DNA of 64,000 bases from Halorubrum alkaliphilum (GTDB lineage: Archaea > Halobacteriota > Halobacteria > Halobacteriales > Haloferacaceae), in contig NZ_JAGGKQ010000001.1 in NCBI RefSeq assembly GCF_017873815.1, positions 186,001 to 250,000 on the forward strand, written 5' to 3'. Below the pieces are notes generated by a model that was given only the letters and a program-made list of their open reading frames with translations, was not told the DNA's origin and did not search any database. Below, piece after piece: positions 27,034-35,674 of this stretch. Within the stretch, counting starts at the first letter, position 1. Each line of letters starts with the position of its first letter. A program made the position numbers and the translations under genes.

Positions 27034-29133
27034 ATGTCATCAGTTAAGAATGTGTTGGGTCGCGTCGTCGATGGGTCCGGATCCCCTCTGAGCGGACGTG
27101 TCGTCGTGGGGCGGATCGGCGGAGAATCGGACCCCATCGGCCACTGGATAACCGATGGAAGCGGTGAGTTCCCACTCGTGGCCGACGGCGGATCGACGCT
27201 CGATCCGTCCGACCTCTCGTTCACCGTTCGTGATCCGACGCGCGGGGGTGGAGCGGACCCGATCAGCGACCGAACGCTCGACGAGGACGGAGAGACGACC
27301 ACCGTGGAGTTGACGGTGGCGTCGACGAACACGCCCATTCACGGGAGCGTCGAACACCGCGGGATGAACCACGCGGCGACGACGCGGATGGGTCGGGTGC
27401 GGAGCCATCGGTTCTGTAATCAGTTTCCCGAACTCGACGTGTACGACCGAACCGACGAGTTCTTTCGAACCCTCGGCGACGCGAGCGAGACCGAGGACGG
27501 CGAGCTCGACGGGCCGATGATGGAAGCCGCCGACGACCCGGTCGGTGACGCCGACACCCCCGCAGCCTACGGGATCTTCGGGCAGTTCATCGATCACGAC
27601 ATCACCTTCGACCCGACGTCCGACGTCGACCGGCGGAACGATCCCTCGGCGTTACGGAACTTCAGAACCCCCGCGCTCGATCTCGACGCGTTGTACCGGA
27701 CCGGTCCGGGAGTGACGCCGTTCCTGTTTGACCGGGAAGACCCACACGACGCGCGCCTGGTCACCGGCTCGGCGACCGCGCCCGACACCGACGAGGGCGG
27801 ACTCTCCGGACTTCCCGGAACCGACCTCCAGCGAAACGAGCAGGGAGTGGCGCTCATCGGCGACCCGCGGAACGACGAGAACGTGCTCATCGCGCAGATC
27901 CACCTCGCGTTCGCTAACTTCAACAATCGGGTCGTCGATTACCTGACGACGGAGGCGGGTGGCGAGTTGAGACGCGAGAACGAGTCGGTCGCTGACGCGG
28001 CACATCGGCTGGTCCGGTGGCATTATCAGTGGGTCGTTCGACACGACTTCCTCGAACGAGTTTGTGACGCGTACGTCCTCGAAGACATCGAGGAGAACGG
28101 CCGCCGATTCTTCCTCCCTCCGGACAAAGACGTAGCGATTCCCGTCGAGTTCGCGGGCGCCGGGTTCCGGTTCGGTCACTCGCTCATTCGTCACGAGTTC
28201 GACATCAACGAGCAGTCCGGGAACGTCCGGATGTTCCCATCGGAGTCCGGCGAGGAACCGCATCTCCGCGGCGGCAGTCCGGTCCCCAGCCATCTCGTCG
28301 TCGACTGGACCCGCCTGCTCGACACCGGTGACGGTGACTACCAGTCCGCGCGGAAGATCATGCCGTTTCTTGCGCCGACGCTGTTCCAACTCCCGATGGA
28401 CGGGGAGGACTCCCTCGCCATGCGGAACTTCCAGCGCGCACGAGCGCTCGGACTCCCGTCGGGTCAAGACGTCGCCAAGCGAATGGGGATCGATCCCATC
28501 CGTAACGAGGGGTTCGGCGACGACGCCCCGATCATGGAGGCGTTACGGAAACACGGTCGCGGTGCGGACGGACACGCCCCGCTCTGGTACTACGTTCTCG
28601 ACGAGGCGCGCTACCAGAACGATGGCGAGCGGCTCGGCGCGGTCGGAACGCGCATCGTCGCGGAGACACTGATCGGACTCATCGAGGCCGACGAGGCCGC
28701 CTACCCGAACGCCGCGCCAGACGGGTGGGAGCCGAGTCTGCCACAGTTGACCGACACCGAGGGGTACACGCTCGCCGACCTGATCGCGTTCGGCGAGGAG
28801 GGTGCTCCGGACGGGCTCGTCATCGACGCCATCAACCCCGGACCGGGCGGCGACGGCGACCCACTTAACGAGTCAGTGACCCTGCGAAACGCGACCCGCG
28901 AAACCGTCGACCTCTCGGGATACGTGCTCGATCTCAGTGGCGGCCAGCGTGACGATCTCCCCGACACGACGCTGGCCCCGGACGCGACGGTGACGATACA
29001 CGTCGGCTCCGGAACCGATACGGATGCCGACTACTACCTCGGTCGGGAGCGGGCCGCGCTCAACGACGAGGGCGACACGGTAACCCTGCTCGATCCGGAC
29101 GGCGAGGTCAGCACTCGACGTGTCTACAGATGA
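27034..29133 (+). CDS. animal-type heme peroxidase with N-terminal beta domain and C-terminal lamin-tail domain
   Basis: A 699-residue protein without a signal peptide. Residues ~1-100 form a carboxypeptidase-regulatory/transthyretin-like beta domain. Residues ~110-590 are an animal-type (myeloperoxidase/peroxinectin superfamily) peroxidase: FGQFIDHDIT gives the distal H188, GDPRNDEN followed by ANFNNRV gives the catalytic R279 region, and FRFGHSL gives the proximal haem ligand H382. Residues ~593-699 resemble a lamin-tail domain (VTLRNATRETVDLSGYVL and following). An AT-rich promoter region lies just upstream. Its substrate is unknown; a role in peroxide or halide oxidation is inference. Confidence 0.88.
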   Translation: MSSVKNVLGRVVDGSGSPLSGRVVVGRIGGESDPIGHWITDGSGEFPLVADGGSTLDPSDLSFTVRDPTRGGGADPISDRTLDEDGETTTVELTVASTNTPIHGSVEHRGMNHAATTRMGRVRSHRFCNQFPELDVYDRTDEFFRTLGDASETEDGELDGPMMEAADDPVGDADTPAAYGIFGQFIDHDITFDPTSDVDRRNDPSALRNFRTPALDLDALYRTGPGVTPFLFDREDPHDARLVTGSATAPDTDEGGLSGLPGTDLQRNEQGVALIGDPRNDENVLIAQIHLAFANFNNRVVDYLTTEAGGELRRENESVADAAHRLVRWHYQWVVRHDFLERVCDAYVLEDIEENGRRFFLPPDKDVAIPVEFAGAGFRFGHSLIRHEFDINEQSGNVRMFPSESGEEPHLRGGSPVPSHLVVDWTRLLDTGDGDYQSARKIMPFLAPTLFQLPMDGEDSLAMRNFQRARALGLPSGQDVAKRMGIDPIRNEGFGDDAPIMEALRKHGRGADGHAPLWYYVLDEARYQNDGERLGAVGTRIVAETLIGLIEADEAAYPNAAPDGWEPSLPQLTDTEGYTLADLIAFGEEGAPDGLVIDAINPGPGGDGDPLNESVTLRNATRETVDLSGYVLDLSGGQRDDLPDTTLAPDATVTIHVGSGTDTDADYYLGRERAALNDEGDTVTLLDPDGEVSTRRVYR

Positions 29134-29188
29134 GCAAGGCGAGTGCTTCGGGAGTTGGCCAGAGGCACTCGTTTTGAGCCGCCTGTAG
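29122..29188. repeat. imperfect palindrome at the peroxidase 3' end (PATE-like)
   Basis: The outer arms CTACAG (29124-29129) and CTGTAG (29183-29188) flank a hairpin GAGTGCTTC/GAGGCACTC (29141-29149 and 29162-29170). The layout matches the palindrome at 19983-20031. The left arm overlaps the last two codons and the stop codon of the peroxidase gene. Confidence 0.5.
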
Positions 29189-29371
29189 GATCGCTGAGGC
29201 AGTTGGGTTCGGACATGGACCATTCGAGCCATCGACCACCTCTTCGTTGAGTTAACTGAGAACGTCGAGAGCACCGCGTGAGCGGTGTCCCGTCAGTCCA
29301 AAGCTGAGAACCGCATCCGCGGCCGGTGCTTATCACCCACCTCCGTCGTGCTATATATCGGCTTGAAACCC

Positions 29372-29394
29372 AGTCCGCCCTCCCCGAATTGAAC
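29372..29394 (-). repeat. direct repeat of the tRNA-Tyr 3' end (candidate att remnant)
   Basis: These 23 bases are identical to 29507-29529, which hold the 3' part of tRNA-Tyr. The copy lies 135 bases downstream of the tRNA in its direction of transcription. The ~110 bases between contain no gene. The arrangement is the same as at tRNA-Lys. The stretch between the peroxidase and the tRNA (29134-29508) holds only this repeat and the palindrome described separately. Confidence 0.75.
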
Positions 29395-29508
29395 TCGCCG
29401 AGACAGTCCGGGCGTGCGGATCGCTTCGCTCGCCGGTCCGGGCTGTGACTCGTCTGCTCAATTCGGGTCGATTGATCTTTTGACTGCTCACTTCGTTCAC
29501 AGCAAAAG

Positions 29509-29582
29509 TCCGCCCTCCCCGAATTGAACGGGGGACAAGTCGATCTACAGTCGACTGCTCTACCAGGCTGAGCTAAGGGCGG
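29509..29582 (-). tRNA. tRNA-Tyr (anticodon GTA)
   Basis: 74 bases on the minus strand. The acceptor strands CCGCCCT and AGGGCGG pair. The anticodon stem TCGAC-type arm encloses TGTAGAT, giving GTA. The T arm is CCCCG-TTCAATT-CGGGG, and the discriminator base is A. CCA is not encoded and no intron is needed. Confidence 0.95.
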
Positions 29583-29703
29583 TTACCGAGTTCTAGCCGC
29601 TGGATCGAACTTAAACGTTCCCTTTCGCAGGCGGTTCGGGTCGCCGTACCGTGGTTCGGCGTCGCCGCGGGGTATTTAAGTCGATCGCGCCGGGAGCGGG
29701 CGT

Positions 29704-30594
29704 ATGGGAGACGACGGGCCGGACAGACAGGCCACGTTCGGCAGCGATGGCAGCCTCGAAACCGACACCACGCCGGCGGCGACCGGCGAGAACGACTTCG
29801 GCGAGCAAACGGGCGAGAACGAGACTGACGGCGGCTACAGTCGGTACGCCGTGTCGAGCCTCCTTCAAAAGGCGGTGCGGCGCTCCGACGAGGAGGTCGC
29901 CGCGTGGGCCGCATGGGAACTCGCGCGCTCGGGTTACGCTTGGAACCTCTGGGACCGGCTGAACCTCTACGTCGTTGAGGACCTGCGCGCCGGTAGCGAG
30001 GTCGCGCTGACGATCGAGCGCTACGAGGAACTCGCCACCGAGCGCTGGGAACCCGACGAGTGGCGCGGTCGACTCTGCGCGGTCCACGGCGCGCTGGCGG
30101 CGGCCCGCGCCCGCTCGACCCGCGAGTCGTCCAACGCCGACGCCTACTTTTCCGCGGTCGCCGAGGAGCGTGCCGCCGCCCGCGAGCGCGGCGAGGAGCC
30201 CGACCACGACTTTCCGGTGGACGACCTCGAACCGGGCGGCGAGTTCGACGTCGCCCTCGACGGCCACACGGGCGAAGGCGCGCGACTCGGCCGCGACACG
30301 CGCTTTTTCAAGACCCGCGGCGCGCGAGTCGGGCCGGAGGGCGAGGACGAATCCAGCGCCCGGTGGCAACGAATCGCCATGGAACTCGACGACGAGGTGG
30401 CCTACACGCCGGCCGAGCTCGACCGCGCAGTCGAGCCGGTCGACCCGGACGATCCGTGGACGGAACCGGACGATGTCGGCGGCAATGACGAGTGCGTGAC
30501 CGGTTCCGACGGCGATATTGACGCCATCGGGGACGACGCGGACGGTACCGAGGATGCCGATCGCAGCGGCTCCCTCTCCGATTTCTCGGGGTAA
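29704..30594 (+). CDS. conserved acidic protein, possibly related to RarA/MgsA C-terminal domain
   Basis: A 296-residue soluble protein. Residues ~45-130 are helical (YSRYAVSSLLQKAVRRSDEE, then WAAWELARSGYAWNLWDRLNLYVVEDL) and recall the C-terminal helical domain of RarA/MgsA-type clamp-loader-like ATPases, but no ATPase domain is present. The middle has DAYFSAVAEERAAARERGEEPDHDFP and the last ~60 residues are acidic and probably disordered. The resemblance is weak and the function is unknown. It stands alone after tRNA-Tyr. Confidence 0.6.
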   Translation: MGDDGPDRQATFGSDGSLETDTTPAATGENDFGEQTGENETDGGYSRYAVSSLLQKAVRRSDEEVAAWAAWELARSGYAWNLWDRLNLYVVEDLRAGSEVALTIERYEELATERWEPDEWRGRLCAVHGALAAARARSTRESSNADAYFSAVAEERAAARERGEEPDHDFPVDDLEPGGEFDVALDGHTGEGARLGRDTRFFKTRGARVGPEGEDESSARWQRIAMELDDEVAYTPAELDRAVEPVDPDDPWTEPDDVGGNDECVTGSDGDIDAIGDDADGTEDADRSGSLSDFSG

Positions 30595-30621
30595 CTGGAG
30601 AAGGCGACCGCCGCGGTCGCC

Positions 30622-32295
30622 TCACACCCTTCGCCCGCCACGGACCCGCCGGGCCGACAGCACCCCGGCGAGTACGGCGATCACGGCGACGATCGCCGGA
30701 GCGATCCCGAACCCGGGCGTGTCGTCGTCGACGTCCTGACCGCCGTCCGCGCCGGTACCGGGTTCGTCGTCACCGTTCTCGGCCGGCTGCGACTCCGGCG
30801 GTGGGGCGGCATCGACGGCGGCCGCGACGGCGGCCGGCGCGTCGACGACGCCGTGTCCGTGTCGGTGGTCCGGTCCGGCGTTCGGACCGTCCGGGTGGAC
30901 GGCGGTGTCGACGAGGGTCGTTTGAAGCCCGTCGGGGTCGATCCGACCGTCGGTCGCGGCGACCGCGAGCGCAGCAAGCCCGCTGACGTGGGGGGCTGCC
31001 ATGCTCGTCCCCTGTCGGCGGACGTACCCGTCGGTCGTCCCCGACTCCGCGCTGACGACGTTGACGCCGGGAGCGGTCACGTCGGGCACGACGTAGTGGT
31101 CGGGCCAGTCCTCGGGGAACTCGCCGAAGGCCGCGGTCGAGTTGATCGGCTCGCCGCTGGAGAACTCGGCGACCGTCCGGTTCTCGTCGGCCCGAACCGC
31201 GCCGACCGCGAGCGCGTCGTGGACGTTCGCGGGCGACGAGGAGGTGTTCTCCCCCTCGTTTCCGGCCGCGGCGACGACTATCGCGCCGGAAGCGCGAGCG
31301 TTGCGGACCGGCGCGATGAACCCGCGGAACGTTCCGCTCGCGCCGAGACTCATCTGGAGAACGTCCACGTCCTCGTCGGCCGTCGCGTGCTCCATCGCCG
31401 CGAGCACGCCCGCGAACGTCGCGGAGCCGTCCTCGCCGAAGGCGTCGATTCCATGGATCGTCGCGTCGGGCGCGACGCCGACGTATGTGCCGGAGGCGTC
31501 CCCGCCTGCGACGGTTCCGGCGACGTGTGTGCCGTGGCCGTCCGGGTCGGTCGCGTCCGCGACGTCGTCGCTCACGAGCGTCCCGTTCTCGTCGAAATCC
31601 GCCCACGCGGCTAACTCGATGTCCTGATGAGTCGGATCCACGCCCGTGTCGATCACGGCGACGGTCGCCCCCGATCCACGGGTGTCGAAGCGGTCCCATG
31701 CGTCCGGAACGTCGATCAGGTCCAGCCCCGCAGTGTGGCTGCCGGACGGCTGTGAGTCGACCTGCTCGCGCGTGTGGTCGATGTCGACCTGCTCGCGCGT
31801 GTCCCCGGTCTCGACCGGTTCGTGTGCGTCGTCGGGAGCGAGGTCACCGTGTGTCCCCACCACGACGTTGTCGTGGATCCCGGTGACGTTCGCGACCGAG
31901 AGCAGGTCGGCCGCCTCCGTCTCGTCGGCGTCGACGCTCACGAGGAGAGCGTTCGCCAACCAGAACTCGCGTTGTATCGTCATGCCGTCCGTCTCCTCGG
32001 CGAACGCCTCGAAGGCAGTTCGCTGGTCGGCGGCGTGGTCCCGGAGCTCGTCGACGACCGCGTCGCCCTCGGCGTCCGGCTCTCCGATAGGATCCAGCCG
32101 GACGACGATATCGGTTGTTCCGGTCTCGTTCGCGAGCGGGTCGGCCGCCCGCTCGTCGATGGGGTCGCCGAGGGCGGCCGCCCCGCCGGAGAACACGAGC
32201 AGGGCGAGCGCAACGATCGCGAGCGCGACGAGAAGCAGACCGATGGAGGGGAGGGCCCGCGGAGCGGCGGCCCGCGATCGACTGCTGACTGACAT
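30622..32295 (-). CDS. secreted subtilisin-like serine protease with PGF-CTERM anchor
   Basis: A 557-residue S8 protease. Residues ~15-42 are a hydrophobic signal sequence. An inhibitor-like prodomain follows to about residue 150, then a linker with two REQVD repeats. The catalytic triad is intact: D216 (AVIDTGVD), H254 (GHGTHVAG) and S431 (GTSMAAPH), with oxyanion N346 (AAAGNEG). The C terminus has an acidic linker, PGF, a hydrophobic helix and an Arg-rich end, the PGF-CTERM signal for archaeosortase-dependent lipid anchoring. The ATG at 32295 starts the signal sequence. Confidence 0.93.
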   Translation of the reverse strand: MSVSSRSRAAAPRALPSIGLLLVALAIVALALLVFSGGAAALGDPIDERAADPLANETGTTDIVVRLDPIGEPDAEGDAVVDELRDHAADQRTAFEAFAEETDGMTIQREFWLANALLVSVDADETEAADLLSVANVTGIHDNVVVGTHGDLAPDDAHEPVETGDTREQVDIDHTREQVDSQPSGSHTAGLDLIDVPDAWDRFDTRGSGATVAVIDTGVDPTHQDIELAAWADFDENGTLVSDDVADATDPDGHGTHVAGTVAGGDASGTYVGVAPDATIHGIDAFGEDGSATFAGVLAAMEHATADEDVDVLQMSLGASGTFRGFIAPVRNARASGAIVVAAAGNEGENTSSSPANVHDALAVGAVRADENRTVAEFSSGEPINSTAAFGEFPEDWPDHYVVPDVTAPGVNVVSAESGTTDGYVRRQGTSMAAPHVSGLAALAVAATDGRIDPDGLQTTLVDTAVHPDGPNAGPDHRHGHGVVDAPAAVAAAVDAAPPPESQPAENGDDEPGTGADGGQDVDDDTPGFGIAPAIVAVIAVLAGVLSARRVRGGRRV

Positions 32296-32428
32296 ACACG
32301 TGTCTGGGTCGGGGGGCGGCAAATAGGTTCGGTAGCGCGGGTGGATCGGCCTCCGCGTCGGAGGCCACGATCCCGCCGTACGCCCGGCGGCACAACCGAT
32401 TTCCCTCCGCGCGTCCTCCGATCTCGTA

Positions 32429-35338
32429 GTGACGAACCAGACGGATCGAGCCACGGATGTCGCCGACAGTGACCCGGAAGCGACCGCCAGACGGCTGCTC
32501 CGGGAGGCGGCGACGGACCGCGACTGGTCCTTCGACCCTGAGACGGTCCCGATCGACGACGCGGACGTGCTCGCCCGTCTCTCCCCGCCGGTCCGGCGGT
32601 GGTGGGTCGAGGAGTTCGGCGGCTACGTCGCGGAAAACGGCGGGCTGTTCACGCCGCCACAGCGGGAGGCTATCCCGCACATCGACGACGGACGGAACGC
32701 CCTCGTGGCGTCGCCGACGGGCAGCGGCAAGACGCTCGCCGCGTTCACCGCGGTCCTCGACGACCTCTTCGATCGGGACCGCACCGGCGACCTAGAGAAC
32801 TCGGTGTACTGTCTGTACGTCTCGCCGCTCAAATCGCTCGCGAACGACATCAAGCGCAACCTCGAAGCGCCGCTCTCGGGGATCGCGGCGGAGATCGGGG
32901 CGGGCACCGAGTACGAGCCCGGCGTCAGACAGGCGATCCGCCACGGCGACACGAGCAAGGCGGACCGGGCGGCGATGCTGGAGGAGACGCCACACGTCCT
33001 CAACACGACGCCGGAGACGCTCGCGATCCTGCTCAACTCGCCCAAATTCAAGGAGAAACTCCGGACCGTCGAGTACGTGATCGTCGACGAGATCCACTCG
33101 CTGGCGGCGAACAAACGTGGAACCCACCTCTCGGTCTCGCTGGAGCGGCTGACCGAACTCGCGCACGACACTCCGACGCGGGTCGGCTGTTCGGCGACAG
33201 TCGAGCCGCTGGAGGGGATCGCGGAGTTCCTCGTCGGGCGGGATCGGGTTTCTGGGGCGGTCGGCGACGAGGACGGGCTCGCACCCCGCGAGTGCGAGCT
33301 CGTGGACACCCGGTTCGTTCGGGAGTTCGATCTGGAGCTTCGAACCCCCGCAGCGGATCTGGTCCACACCCCGGACTCGGTCGTCACCGACCGGTTCCAC
33401 GACGAACTCCACGAGCTGATCGAGAGCCATACGAACACGCTCGTGTTCACGAACTCGCGATCGGGCGCGGAACGGGTTCTTCAGGGGCTCCGCGAGCGGT
33501 TCGACTACGACGAGTCGAACTCGGGCTGTCACCACGGGAGCCTCGGGGAGACGCAGCGCACCCGGATCGAGGAGGGACTGAAGTCCGGCGAGCTCGACGT
33601 GGTGACGACCTCGACGAGTCTCGAACTCGGTATCGACATGCCACATCTGGATCTGGTCGTCCAGGTCGGCTCGCCGAAGTCGGTCGCGGCGCTGCTCCAG
33701 CGTGTGGGGCGGGCGGGCCACAGTCCCGGCGAGACGGTCGAGGGCCGCGTGTTCGCGCTCGACCGCGACGAACTCGTCGAGTGTGCGACGATGCTCGCCC
33801 GCGCCGAGGAGGGGTTCGTCGACCGCGTGTTCGTTCCCGAGAACGCTCACGACGTCGCCGCCCAGCACGTCTACGGGATGGCGATAAACCGGATCCGACC
33901 GGACCGTGAGGTCCGTGAGGTCCTGCGACGCGCGTGGCCCTACCGCAGGTACGACGACGAGCGATACGAGACCCTCATGCGGTATCTCACCGCCGACTAC
34001 GACGGGTTGGAGGAGAAGAACGTCTACGCGAAGGTGTGGCGCGACGCCAACGACCCGCCGGAGGGGGAACACCACCACGAGGAGTTCCCGGTCGGCGAGA
34101 CGCTCGTCGGGAAACGCGGCCGGCTCGCCCGGGTCATCTACATGACGAACGTCGGGACGATCCCCGACTCGTTCAGCTGTGACGTGTTCACCCGCGACGA
34201 CGAGTGGGTCGGGACGCTGAGCGAGACCTACCTCGACACGCTCGATCCCGGGGACGTGTTCACGCTCGGCGGCGAGCGGTTCGCGTTCCGCTACCGGCGC
34301 GGCTCGAAGGTGTACGTCGACCGAACGACGGAGCGCGCCACCGTCCCCTCGTGGTACGCCGAACGACTTCCGCTCTCCTACGACTTGGGCCGCGAGGTGC
34401 TCGCCTTCCGTGAGCGGCTGCTCGACGAACTCGACGAGGGCGGGCCGCCGGCGGTCCGCGCGTGGCTTCGCGATCTCCCCCTCGGCGGGAACTCGGTCCG
34501 CGCGCTGGCGCGGATGTACGACGAGCAGGTCGAGTACGCGGGTACACGGAGCGTCTCGACTCCCTCCCGGATCGTCGTCGAGGAGGAGCTGGATCGCGGG
34601 GAGTACAAGCGTCGATACTACGTTCACACGGTGTACGGCCGCCGGTTCAACGACGGGCTCTCGCGGCTCGTCGCCGCTGAGTGCGCAAACCGGACGAACG
34701 CGAACGTCGCGGTCGCGGTCGCCGACAACGGGTTCAGTCTGTCTTTCCCGCTCAACCGGAAGGTCGACATCGCCCGCGTGCTCCGCGAGTTGGACCCGGA
34801 CACGGTCCGGGAGGACCTCCGATCGGCGATCGCGGGCACCGACCTCCTGAAGCGGTACTTCCGGATCGACGCCGCCCGGTCGCTGATGATCCTGAAACGC
34901 TACAAGGGGTACGAGAAGTCGGCCGCCGAACAGCAGGTGTCCGCCGAGATGCTGCTCTCCTTCGCTGACGACCTCGACGAGTTCGCCGTGATTGAGGAGA
35001 CGTATCGGGAGCTGCTGGAGGACCGACTCGACGTCGCCGGGATCCGTGAGGTGCTCGACGAGATCGCATGCGACGACGCCGATATCGTCCACCACACGGT
35101 CGACTCGCCGACGCCGCTGTCGTTCGGGCTCGCGACCCTCGTCGACTCGGACGTGGTCCTCGCGGACGACGAGTCGGCGGTTCTCCGGGAGTTCCACGCC
35201 CGCGTGATGGCGGAGATCGGCGAGGACGAGGGCGGCTACCGGGCGGGAACCGATGCCGTCGACGCCGAACCCGTAGATATCGACGCCGAACCCGTGGATA
35301 TCGACCCCACCGACGTCACTGACGGAAACGGGTCATGA
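32429..35338 (+). CDS. Lhr-like superfamily 2 ATP-dependent helicase
   Basis: A 969-residue helicase starting at GTG. Motif I is SPTGSGKT (K101) and motif II is DEIH (220-223). The second RecA domain has TNSRSGAERVLQGL and VGRAGHS (motif VI). The winged-helix and Lhr-core domains follow, with RGSKVYVDRTTER and the C-terminal beta region. Lhr-family enzymes unwind 3'-tailed DNA and forked or hybrid substrates in DNA repair. The last ~25 residues hold a short acidic repeat (DAEPVDI twice). The start is divergent from the subtilase gene and its end overlaps the next, convergent gene by 6 bases. Confidence 0.9.
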   Translation: MTNQTDRATDVADSDPEATARRLLREAATDRDWSFDPETVPIDDADVLARLSPPVRRWWVEEFGGYVAENGGLFTPPQREAIPHIDDGRNALVASPTGSGKTLAAFTAVLDDLFDRDRTGDLENSVYCLYVSPLKSLANDIKRNLEAPLSGIAAEIGAGTEYEPGVRQAIRHGDTSKADRAAMLEETPHVLNTTPETLAILLNSPKFKEKLRTVEYVIVDEIHSLAANKRGTHLSVSLERLTELAHDTPTRVGCSATVEPLEGIAEFLVGRDRVSGAVGDEDGLAPRECELVDTRFVREFDLELRTPAADLVHTPDSVVTDRFHDELHELIESHTNTLVFTNSRSGAERVLQGLRERFDYDESNSGCHHGSLGETQRTRIEEGLKSGELDVVTTSTSLELGIDMPHLDLVVQVGSPKSVAALLQRVGRAGHSPGETVEGRVFALDRDELVECATMLARAEEGFVDRVFVPENAHDVAAQHVYGMAINRIRPDREVREVLRRAWPYRRYDDERYETLMRYLTADYDGLEEKNVYAKVWRDANDPPEGEHHHEEFPVGETLVGKRGRLARVIYMTNVGTIPDSFSCDVFTRDDEWVGTLSETYLDTLDPGDVFTLGGERFAFRYRRGSKVYVDRTTERATVPSWYAERLPLSYDLGREVLAFRERLLDELDEGGPPAVRAWLRDLPLGGNSVRALARMYDEQVEYAGTRSVSTPSRIVVEEELDRGEYKRRYYVHTVYGRRFNDGLSRLVAAECANRTNANVAVAVADNGFSLSFPLNRKVDIARVLRELDPDTVREDLRSAIAGTDLLKRYFRIDAARSLMILKRYKGYEKSAAEQQVSAEMLLSFADDLDEFAVIEETYRELLEDRLDVAGIREVLDEIACDDADIVHHTVDSPTPLSFGLATLVDSDVVLADDESAVLREFHARVMAEIGEDEGGYRAGTDAVDAEPVDIDAEPVDIDPTDVTDGNGS

Positions 35339-35575
35339 GGAGACGACGGCGAGACCAGGCGGAACCTCGGGCAGCCCGCCGAGAACCAAGACGGTGTAGT
35401 GGAGGAAGACGCTGAGCGCGACGATCGAGAGGAGGAGCAGAAAGAGTACCAGTACTCGCTCGTCGCTACGGACGATCGCCCGCGTGTCTGTGGCGACGCC
35501 GAGCACACGGTCGGTGAGGACGCTGAAGGACCGCTCCCCTGGTTGAGATCCGGCCTCGCCGTTCGGTCCGCTCAT
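35333..35575 (-). CDS. small single-pass membrane protein
   Basis: An 80-residue protein. The first ~40 residues are hydrophilic, followed by one or two hydrophobic stretches (VLVLFLLLLSIVALSVFLHY and LVLGGLPEVPPGLAVV). No motif or family is recognised. The stop overlaps the end of the convergent helicase gene by 6 bases, and its promoter region is shared with nothing on the other side. Confidence 0.5.
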   Translation of the reverse strand: MSGPNGEAGSQPGERSFSVLTDRVLGVATDTRAIVRSDERVLVLFLLLLSIVALSVFLHYTVLVLGGLPEVPPGLAVVSS

Positions 35576-35674
35576 CGGGTGATAGTAGGTCTGAATCCGG
35601 ATAAAAACGTCTCGGTCGCTGGTGTTCCGCTCGGGAGTCGAGCGGAGATCGTCGTGAGAGGCTCGTCGCGAGCG

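Noticed and set aside
29190-29340. Possible insertion-sequence fragment after the peroxidase gene
   Set aside because: One short frame reads plausibly but has no known motif and stops after ~20 codons, so I leave it unannotated.
32296-32454. N-terminal extension of the subtilase
   Set aside because: It has no signal-like features, and the ATG at 32295 is followed directly by a proper signal sequence.
32792-35197. Long open frame on the minus strand opposite the helicase gene
   Set aside because: Antisense shadow with no domain; the plus strand carries intact helicase motifs.
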